From an uncultured Methylophilaceae bacterium (GTDB lineage Bacteria > Pseudomonadota > Gammaproteobacteria > Burkholderiales > Methylophilaceae), in contig CALKDJ010000148.1 of assembly GCA_938084195.1 (NCBI GenBank), positions 1 to 8,286 on the forward strand: a DNA stretch of 8,286 bases, given 5' to 3'. The notes under the pieces are model-generated. The model searched no databases, was not told the DNA's origin, and saw nothing but the letters and a program-made list of their open reading frames with translations. Made by a program: the position numbers and the translations under genes. Shown here piece after piece: positions 1 to 7,600 of the stretch. Within the stretch, counting starts at the first letter, position 1, and each line of letters begins with the position of its first letter.

Positions 1-426
1 TGCAACGACCTCGATGCCATTTCTAACGATATAGAGGACTTTACATTGTCCAGAGAAAAGGGTCATTAATTGATCTAAGGCACCCATTGAAAGATCACAG
101 CATAGAGCATTCAAACTTTCTGAATTGTTAGAATGCGGAAAACAAGTTTCGAGAATTATATTTTTAAAAAGTCTGTAATGTTCTTCTATCGGAACCTTTA
201 AGGAATTTGATCTTTTTGTAATACTTCTGTTAAGTGTTTCTAACAGATCAAAAGCTAAATTATCTTCTGTTTTAGTAGAATTGATTTTGCTGTGGAGTTC
301 TATGGATTTCCTTAATATTGTGGTTCCTGATCTACCAACTCCTGAAACTACGCAAAATTTGGAGTTAAACAACGGATGATTTAGCTTCCGATTTCTCTTG
401 TAAAGATTTTTTACTATATTAATCAC
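1..426 (-). CDS. Sulfotransferase family protein, N-terminal part (3' end outside window)
   Basis: I translated this region by hand because it runs off the left edge: 142 codons stay open from a GTG at 426-424 to base 1. Sulfotransferases move a sulfate group from PAPS to an acceptor, here presumably a sugar of the surface glycan. The glycine-rich loop VSGVGRSGTTIL (residues 27-38) fits the 5'-phosphosulfate-binding site, and LYIVRNGIEVVA (residues 131-142) fits the start of the 3'-phosphate-binding region, where an arginine (here R135) and a serine a few residues later contact PAPS; that serine would lie outside the window. The GTG is the preferred start because an in-frame TAA (the stop of the upstream gene) lies only two codons before it and no ATG occurs before residue 114. 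There is no Shine-Dalgarno sequence. It follows the ABC fusion gene by six bases, so co-transcription and translational coupling are likely. The family is fairly secure; the acceptor is unknown. Confidence 0.82.
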   Translation of the reverse strand, partial: MINIVKNLYKRNRKLNHPLFNSKFCVVSGVGRSGTTILRKSIELHSKINSTKTEDNLAFDLLETLNRSITKRSNSLKVPIEEHYRLFKNIILETCFPHSNNSESLNALCCDLSMGALDQLMTLFSGQCKVLYIVRNGIEVVA

Positions 427-432
427 GAAAAA

Positions 433-3057
433 TTAAGAACATTTTTGTGCCTTTAGAAGACACCATTCAGCTTCGACATTTCTAAATTCTGATCCTATTT
501 TAATGTTTTTTAAAGTTCTTGGTCTGTCAGGGAATTTGTTTCCATTCCCAGCAATCTGAGCGTACATTTCAACTGGCTTTAGGACTTTGGAAACTAGTTT
601 GAACAGTTTATTATAATCGAAAACATGAAGATGGTGTGGATTAGGATCTTTACCAGTTTCGTCAACCCACATATTTGGTACAGAACAAATAAATATCCCT
701 TTGGGTCTCAATAAGTCATGTATAGATTTCATGAACGAATCTATATCTTGAATGTGCTCAATTGTTTCAAAAGAACAAATCATATCCATAGATTCAAAAG
801 CAAAATGATTCGTTAAATCTTCTATTTTACATACTTTAAAGGTAAGCCTATTGCCATCAGTAACATAATTGTTAGTAGAATAATCAATAGCATCCCTATC
901 AGAATCAACACCTGTAATATTTAGTTGAGGTCTACCAAAACTCAAAATATGAGATCCGTATCCCAATCCACAAGCAACATCCAAAACATGTCCTTGTTTA
1001 GGACAAATTTGCCTTGCTAGACTATATCTAGCAATGTGAGCATCAGATCTTCTGTTACTTTCCCTTAGCATATCCGCGTGAAGACATCTTCTCGCACTAA
1101 GCCATCCAAATGAATACTCAAATAATGCTTTTTCTGGAATCTTCTCCAAACAAATTGTTATTTCTTTAAGTTCATTTTCAAGTGATTCAAATGAATTAAT
1201 TTGTTGGGTAAGTGGATGTAAACGAAATCCATGTTTCATAAAAAAAGTTTCCCACCATTTCCTAGATTTAATAGTTTGCATCCCTTTATCTTTATGATTT
1301 TTAAACCCTCCTAATCGAAGATAAACCTGCCTAGAGGTGACCCGGTAAATTTCTTGAATTACTAATGATAAATCTACCTCGGAAATATGTTCCATTAAAT
1401 CAATAGAGATTAATGTATCGAATTCATTATCTTTAAAAGGTAAATTGAAAGCTGTTTTAACCTGATTATCTCCATCACGATTCCCCTGACAGTATTTGAT
1501 TACTTTTTCTGAAACATCGATACCAATAGCTTCAAAGCCAAGAGCACGCAATTCGTTACAAATTTGAGTTATCCCACAACTCAAATCTAAAATTTTACTA
1601 ATTGGTTTCAGTTTCATAATATCAAGTAAACTGGCCCTGAGATCATTTTTATCTTGCCTAGTAAACCTGCTAGCAGGAGACAAATTTTCATGATAAGACC
1701 TTGAACTTGGGTTTCTACGATTTTTTTCATCGTGTTTATTTATCAATTTAGCACTCATTTGAAGATCACATATACCTCCAAAAAAATTTCTTGTTTTGTT
1801 AACCGTTACAGTGAAAAAGGCTGCATCCGATATCCAATCGAGAATTTCTTGAGTTGGTAGAAAACAATCTTTTTTATCGAAAATATAAGCTTCAATCCTG
1901 TAGAAATTGGATCCTAGGTTACAAGTAAAATCGAATTGAATGCGACCTACATATTGATTATCAATTTTTGAATTATTAATTTTGGATAATTTTGAATTTG
2001 GTAGGATTTCAGTTGAATACCAAGAGTAGATTTTTAAACCTTCTTTATTTCTTAATCTTACCCCAAAGGAAAGCGATTCGTGAGCTTGTTTTAAAGAAAA
2101 ACTCATTAAGACTCTTATCATATCACCATTTTCAAAATGATTACATTCTTTGTTATATTGATCTAAAATTTGAACATTTTTTATGCGTGTAGAGGACTTG
2201 CATAATGGATTGTTTTTAAAAGGTAGTGCAGGAGTTTTATTGATGTTCTCAAATACTGATGAAAAAACTTTCCTTCTATTTTGAGTAAGAAGTAAATTAT
2301 ATTTATTTATCGAATCATTTACTTCTCCATCGGTAATGATCTCGCCGTTATGTAGAAAGATTGCCCTATCGGTAAAAGTTCTAATAGTTTCCTCGTTATG
2401 CGAAACTAATAAAAATGTAATACCTGATTCTAAAAGTTCATTAATTCTGTTAAAACATTTCATTTTAAAGAATTGGTCTCCTACACTTAATGCTTCATCG
2501 ACAATGAGTATGTTTGGTTCAACAAATGCTTGAATAGCGAATGCTAATCTCATTTTCATTCCAGTAGAATAAGTCGAGACGGTCTTTGAGATAGATTCAC
2601 CAATGTCAGCAAATTGTATAATATCGTCTAAGATTTCCCCAGTCTCTTCTTTATTTAAGCCTAGTATAGCAGCATTTAGTTTAATATTTTCTAAACCAGT
2701 AAAATTAGGATTGAATCCGGACCCAAGTTCTAATAAGGCACAAACTTTCCCATTAGTAACAACTGTACCAGCAGAAGGTTGTAGCACATTAGCAATAATT
2801 TGAAGTAATGTACTTTTCCCAGAACCGTTGATACCTACAATACCTACTTTTTCACCTTTTTTAATCTTAAATGATATATTTTTTAATGCGAATTTTTCAT
2901 TTTTATTCAATTTATTTTTTTTTCTAAATAAATCAAAAATGTTACGGATCTTAGAAATCTCGTATTGCTTATACACATTATTGGCTATGATAGCATACTT
3001 ATTGCTATTTTCTGAAATATTTAAATTGTTATATTTAGATAAATTGTTCATGAACAT
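433..3057 (-). CDS. Wzt-like polysaccharide ABC-transporter ATPase fused to a carbohydrate-binding domain and two SAM methyltransferases
   Basis: This 874-residue protein has four parts. Residues about 20-260 are an ABC ATPase: Walker A GINGSGKST (75-83), the LELGSGF...TGLENI segment typical of polysaccharide exporters (110-125), signature YSTGM (163-167), Walker B ILIVDEA (183-189) and switch histidine H220. Residues about 286-420 look like the Wzt C-terminal beta-sandwich that binds the exported glycan (FENGDMIRV at 308-316). A charged linker (about 435-475) leads to methyltransferase 1, with SAM-loop ILDLSCGIT (489-497), acidic GIDVSE (512-517) and MEH (555-557). Methyltransferase 2 starts near 645, with VLDVACGLGYG (691-701), GVDSD (716-720), ETIEHI (764-769) and LLRPKG (782-787). 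Ordinary Wzt proteins are about 400-450 residues, so the methyltransferases are an addition. ATP hydrolysis would power export through a Wzm permease, which is not seen here. The ATG at 3057 follows an in-frame TAA by two codons; a second ATG two codons on is equally possible. No Shine-Dalgarno is visible. Confidence 0.93.
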   Translation of the reverse strand: MFMNNLSKYNNLNISENSNKYAIIANNVYKQYEISKIRNIFDLFRKKNKLNKNEKFALKNISFKIKKGEKVGIVGINGSGKSTLLQIIANVLQPSAGTVVTNGKVCALLELGSGFNPNFTGLENIKLNAAILGLNKEETGEILDDIIQFADIGESISKTVSTYSTGMKMRLAFAIQAFVEPNILIVDEALSVGDQFFKMKCFNRINELLESGITFLLVSHNEETIRTFTDRAIFLHNGEIITDGEVNDSINKYNLLLTQNRRKVFSSVFENINKTPALPFKNNPLCKSSTRIKNVQILDQYNKECNHFENGDMIRVLMSFSLKQAHESLSFGVRLRNKEGLKIYSWYSTEILPNSKLSKINNSKIDNQYVGRIQFDFTCNLGSNFYRIEAYIFDKKDCFLPTQEILDWISDAAFFTVTVNKTRNFFGGICDLQMSAKLINKHDEKNRRNPSSRSYHENLSPASRFTRQDKNDLRASLLDIMKLKPISKILDLSCGITQICNELRALGFEAIGIDVSEKVIKYCQGNRDGDNQVKTAFNLPFKDNEFDTLISIDLMEHISEVDLSLVIQEIYRVTSRQVYLRLGGFKNHKDKGMQTIKSRKWWETFFMKHGFRLHPLTQQINSFESLENELKEITICLEKIPEKALFEYSFGWLSARRCLHADMLRESNRRSDAHIARYSLARQICPKQGHVLDVACGLGYGSHILSFGRPQLNITGVDSDRDAIDYSTNNYVTDGNRLTFKVCKIEDLTNHFAFESMDMICSFETIEHIQDIDSFMKSIHDLLRPKGIFICSVPNMWVDETGKDPNPHHLHVFDYNKLFKLVSKVLKPVEMYAQIAGNGNKFPDRPRTLKNIKIGSEFRNVEAEWCLLKAQKCS

Positions 3058-3087
3058 AAAGTCTTAATTTTTATCGTACTATATGTA
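3058..3087 (-). other. Short intergenic spacer with repeated in-frame stop codons
   Basis: Thirty bases separate the GT-C gene stop from the ABC fusion start. The hexamer GTACTA (plus strand) occurs at 3076-3081 and 3085-3090, so on the coding strand TAG is followed three codons later by a second in-frame TAG, and then by an in-frame TAA at 3066-3064. The repeats form at most a four-base-pair stem (GTAC/GTAC), too weak for a terminator. No promoter or Shine-Dalgarno stands out, which suits read-through transcription within an operon. Confidence 0.5.
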
Positions 3088-4620
3088 CTAATTTCTAAAT
3101 TTGTATATTTTTGCTGCAAACTTCCCATAGTGTAAGGATTGATTAATAGGATGTTCTGATATTAGATCGTAAGAACCAATAGTATTTATTATATTATTTA
3201 ACTTATTATGAATTGCTGGATCACGCTCACTGAGATAAATTAGATTCGGTGGATTCATTGTCAAAGCATCTTTCAATAGGGGCATGCCTAGAATGATACT
3301 TGTCTTGTATAAATCAACCAGTGAAGGGTTATTAGGAAAAAGTCCTGTAAGCGGGAAAAGAACATGAGCGGTACTAGAAATAGCAAGCGAATCTCCTTTT
3401 TTGGAATTTTCCTTAATGATTTTTGAAATTAAAATGTATTGACTTTTAGAAGCAAAATTTTCATCCCACGATCCAATTACTAAAGGTTTCATATTGGAAA
3501 TTGTTTTATTTTCTAACCGATTAATATATCCGGGCATACTATAATATATTAAAAATATATTATAAAATATTAATGAATAAATAATAAAAAGCTCCCTTAA
3601 AACACGATGACAACCTTTATTTAAAGAATTTATTGAAACAAATTTTGCTATAAATATAGGAATAATAAAAAATAATGTAGCAATGTGATAAGGCATACAT
3701 AATTTAATAAAAGGTTCAATAAACAAAATAATTATAAATATAATTAATAATAATATTGGTTTAGGATTATGCTTAATAATTTTTAGATTTAATATTATTG
3801 GAATAAATAATAAAATCAAAGAAACAAAATCATAACCCACTTTTTTAATTGAAAATGACACACTATCAAGCAAATTAATATTACTTACTTTGTAATAATA
3901 GTTTGCCCATGAAAAGTATGATTTAATAATATTTAATATAAAATTATAATCTGTGAATATTTGCATTATAATTAAAACAATCAAAAATGAGAACGTAAAC
4001 CCTGCAAATATTAGTTTAAAATTTAAATAATTATTTTTACAAAGCACAAATATTAGTAACAAAGTATAGACTAAATGGAACTCACGTAATAGAGTTGAAA
4101 AACCAAGGCAAAAACCAGATAAAATGAAAAGGTTTTTTCTGTTTGAATTATTTATTAAGTATATGTATACTGCTGTATAAATAAAACAAACTGATATATT
4201 AATAGAGTTTTTAAAACCTGCTTGAATATATTTAGGATTATTTAATATAAAAATAAAAGGTAATATAATTAAAAAACTTATATATTTTCTTGAGGTAATA
4301 TTTTTGCAAATGTAATATAATATTAAAAACACAAAACAATTAAATATTAGATCAATAGATCTTAGTAGTAGAAAAGGGTTAGTTTTAAATTCGAAAACAA
4401 AAGAACACAAGAATGGGTAAAGGTTAATACTTTCAAAATACTGAGATGAAAAAATTAAATCTTCGTTTTTTAAAACTGAGTTAAATAACATTGAGTAATA
4501 AGCATAAAATCCTTCATCCGTACAAGGATGAGAACCAATCATTGAAAACCTTAATAAGAATACAATTAAAGTTATAGTAAAAGGTAAAAAACAAAGATTT
4601 ATAATTGTTTTTATTCTCAC
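3088..4620 (-). CDS. Multispanning membrane glycosyltransferase, GT-C fold (GT39/ArnT-like)
   Basis: This 510-residue protein is dominated by hydrophobic segments, roughly at residues 8-24, 88-105, 112-128, 141-157, 164-176, 182-194, 201-222, 263-280, 287-303, 310-328 and 343-361, followed by a soluble C-terminal part (about 370-510). The acidic pair D35-E36 in CTDEGFYAYYS, in the first loop after membrane segment one, is the usual catalytic/metal site of GT-C enzymes, which take sugars from polyprenyl-phosphate carriers and add them on the outer face of the cytoplasmic membrane. LLREFHLVY (177-185) resembles the conserved 'R-P' loop of such proteins. The start is GTG: it directly follows an in-frame TAA (TAAGTG), and the basic MRIK leader before membrane segment one supports it; the next methionine (residue 27) would remove that segment. 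The gene is strikingly AT-rich (positions 3721-3780 hold 7 G/C of 60), partly because Ile, Phe, Asn and Lys codons dominate. Donor and acceptor are unknown; a dolichyl-mannosyltransferase-like or flippase role cannot be fully excluded. Confidence 0.72.
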   Translation of the reverse strand: MRIKTIINLCFLPFTITLIVFLLRFSMIGSHPCTDEGFYAYYSMLFNSVLKNEDLIFSSQYFESINLYPFLCSFVFEFKTNPFLLLRSIDLIFNCFVFLILYYICKNITSRKYISFLIILPFIFILNNPKYIQAGFKNSINISVCFIYTAVYIYLINNSNRKNLFILSGFCLGFSTLLREFHLVYTLLLIFVLCKNNYLNFKLIFAGFTFSFLIVLIIMQIFTDYNFILNIIKSYFSWANYYYKVSNINLLDSVSFSIKKVGYDFVSLILLFIPIILNLKIIKHNPKPILLLIIFIIILFIEPFIKLCMPYHIATLFFIIPIFIAKFVSINSLNKGCHRVLRELFIIYSLIFYNIFLIYYSMPGYINRLENKTISNMKPLVIGSWDENFASKSQYILISKIIKENSKKGDSLAISSTAHVLFPLTGLFPNNPSLVDLYKTSIILGMPLLKDALTMNPPNLIYLSERDPAIHNKLNNIINTIGSYDLISEHPINQSLHYGKFAAKIYKFRN

Positions 4621-4689
4621 TTAAATATTATTCAAATATAGTAATCTTAAATAATTTAATTTAAATAATTAAAATTTTTAAATACTTGA
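4621..4689 (-). other. Very AT-rich spacer with a 10-base direct repeat and a weak promoter-like motif
   Basis: The 69 bases between the large glycosyltransferase and the GT-C gene are almost entirely A and T. TTAAATAATT (plus strand) is repeated at 4647-4656 and 4661-4670. On the coding strand TATATTTG (4640-4633) fits the Bacteroidota -7 consensus TAnnTTTG and lies 12 bases before the GTG, but no matching -33 TTTG is present and such strings arise easily in AT-rich DNA. No stable hairpin terminator was seen. Several in-frame TAA codons fill the spacer. Confidence 0.3.
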
Positions 4690-7600
4690 TTACTTGAGAA
4701 GACTAGAAATCTTATCTCTTACATTTTCAGATGAATATTTAGAGATATGTGTAAGTCCTTTACTAGATATACTAGACCATTCAGTTTCATTTTGATAAAT
4801 TGAAAGTATGCTCTTTGAAATAGAGTTAGTGCAATTTGCAATCAATATATTTTTCCCATTTTCTAAAGACATACCTTCAGCACCAATGGAAGTTGAAACT
4901 ACTGGTAGACCAAGTGATAGACTATGTCCTACCTTACCTTTCATACCAGCTCCATACCTTAATGGAGCAACAAAAACTTTAGATGCATTAAAAAATGGTT
5001 CTACATCTTCTATATATCCAGGCACGAAAACATTTTCGCTTTGTAAACAAAGAACATCATTAGTTGGATTACTCCCCAGTAAGGTTAGTTTTATATTTTT
5101 ATCAACCGCCCAAATTAATGGCATAATTTCATTACAAAGCCATTTTACAGCATCAACATTTGGTGTATGTTGATAGCTTCCAATAAAAAGAATCCCTGAC
5201 CTTTCCTTAAAAGCTAGTCTGTATTTGTTAGAAATATCGTGAATATTAGGCACGACCGCAGTCTTAATCCCCCAGTCGTTTACAATCCTTCTTTCATTAT
5301 CCGTTACAGTGATCGTTAAATCTGCAATTTTTGAACATCTTTTTTCTAATATACTGTATTTTCTCCACTTCGATTCTAACTGTTTATTAGATTTTCCTTC
5401 TATTTCCCATTGTCGTTTTATTCTCAAAAAATGTAGATCGATAGTATCATAAATTAGATATATTGAATTTGTAGACTTGAAATATTTAAAATACTTGCTG
5501 AACAATTGAGGTCTACATATCCAAGCAAAATCAATGACATTTGTTCTGTACTTCAAAACTTTAATAGGACTTTCATTTGAATCGCACCATTCCCTGCAAA
5601 TTGTTTCTACACCCAATTGCTGTAAGATTTTAGTATATGGTTGCTCTCCAAAATTATTATCAGGGAAAAATATAACATGGTAGTTTAATTTTCTAAGTAT
5701 TTTGATGATGCTGAATATTCTATTGCTCCCTGATTCCTTATCATAACATGGCATATAGCTATCTATGATAAGGACGGTCCTTTTTTGACCATGATTATTC
5801 GCAGCTTGATATTTTCCTCGAAAAGAATTCAGGGGGTCATAATGTGACTTCAAACGATCATGCCATTTTTCTTCAAAAGAGATTTGATTCTTTTTCTGAT
5901 AAGCTTTCGTACCTTTTTCTATATCATTACCGGATGTCAATCCCTCATAATGATAAACTATTGATTCCGGTTGGTATACAACCCTTAAATCGTTTTCTCT
6001 AACTTTGAAACAATAATCCGTATCTTCATAATAAGCCGGTGTAAATCGTGGATCGAATAAACCGAGCTTGATAAATAAACTTTTGCGGGTGGCCAAAGAA
6101 GCGCCCGAACAATAATCAACATCACGAAGGTAATTGAATTCAGAAGATAACGGGTTCTTGAACTTCCCATAATTACAACCACTACCATCTCTCCAAATAA
6201 TTCCACCAGCTTCTTGTAATCTTCCATCCGGATAAATTAACTTTGACCCAACAACACCTATATTTCCAGAGGAATCAAATGTTTCTTTAATACTAGAAAG
6301 CCATAACTCGGTGACCTCTGTATCATTATTGAGAAAGACTAAAAATTCACCAGATGCTTTTTCTGCAGCAGTATTGCATGATTTCAGAAATCCACAATTA
6401 ACATCATTGTGGATCAATAAAAAATTCTTTATTGAAGAAAAGAACTGCTTATTTTCAATAGAATTATCATCTACTAATATTAATTCGTAATTAATATTTT
6501 TTACATTTTTTGCAATCGAGAGAATACACTTATATGTTGCTTCGTAATTGTTAAAGAATGGTATAATTATAGAGAATTCAATAGAGCTAAATGATGGTAT
6601 AATTATCTCATTATAAACAATACTTCTGTTAAAATTTAATTTTTTATTTGAAATAGATTTCTTTTCTTTTTTACAGAATCTCAGAAGAAACTTATATAGA
6701 TAATAGAACTTCATATATTTTCTTCTAAACTTCCAGACAAAAGTATTTTCCATAAAAGAAATTCTCTCGATTTTTTTAGATAAAATCTCTTGTTGTTGAT
6801 GATTCTGCTGTTTCTGCTGATCGGTTTTTAGTCTAAGAAGATCAATATGTTTTTCTTGTTTTTGAATTAAAGCTTTATTGTGTTTTATTTGCTTTAAATT
6901 GCCATCAATCTCCTCTTTTAGCTCATCACAAACTCTACTTATAGATACAAAGTCTTTTCGAGGAATTCTATCGCCTTTAATAACTCTAATTAATTCTTGT
7001 ACAACATTATATTTGAATTTGCTAGAGAGCTTTCTATATTTATTATCCTCTAAAAACTTTCTTAAGAGGTTAATGGTTTCTGTTCCAATAAGATCAGAAT
7101 TTATGTTTTGAACAGAAGCTTGTTTTTCATGAAGTCGAAAGGTTGATAATTGCTTGTCAATAAATACAACATTTCCGCATGTCATTAGACTAAACCATAA
7201 ATCTAAATCAAGCAAATGCTGCAAGTTATTGTCAAACCCACCGACATCTAAAAATTTATCTCGAAGAATAATTACATTAGATGGTTCCCCTATCTTGTTA
7301 TATGGCGGGATCAATAAACGAGGATCCTCCAATAGATCCATGCCTGATTGGATAGATTTAATTATAGTCCAATGTGATTGGATAGAAGAACATCCAATCT
7401 CTATATCATGACATGTTTTGTTATCTGATTCGTTTAAAATTTTACGATTAGAAAAACTAAATGATATATTTTCACATTTATTTATATACTTTATATGTTC
7501 ACTTATAAAATTCGGTTCTATAGTATCGTCTTGGAACAAAAATTTGATGAAGTTACCATTCGCTTTCCTTGCTAAGTAATTACAATTCCCTGAAATACCC

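Noticed and set aside
2603..3067. Two plus-strand open frames (2603-2803 and 2828-3067)
   Set aside because: Both are antisense to the ABC ATPase domain with its Walker A, signature and Walker B motifs; their translations show only low-complexity hydrophobic or serine-rich sequence.
4621..4689. Rho-independent terminator in the AT-rich spacer
   Set aside because: There is no GC-containing stem; only A/T direct repeats and weak palindromes are present, and spacing suits an operon.
4808..5173. Plus-strand open frame of 121 codons
   Set aside because: It lies wholly inside the GT4 domain of the minus-strand glycosyltransferase, has no recognisable motif, and is a shadow of that gene.
5985..6227. 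Minus-strand 80-codon open frame in another frame
   Set aside because: It overlaps the second GT2 domain, whose catalytic motifs (NNDT, EDTDYCFK) are in the main frame; no start signal or motif supports it.
6787..6825. CAG/CAA-rich tract as a microsatellite or phase-variable repeat
   Set aside because: The repeat units are imperfect and interrupted, and they encode a glutamine-rich part of a coiled coil in frame; no run long enough to suggest slippage.
7154..7411. Plus-strand open frame of 85 codons
   Set aside because: Antisense to the first GT2 domain and without any recognisable features.
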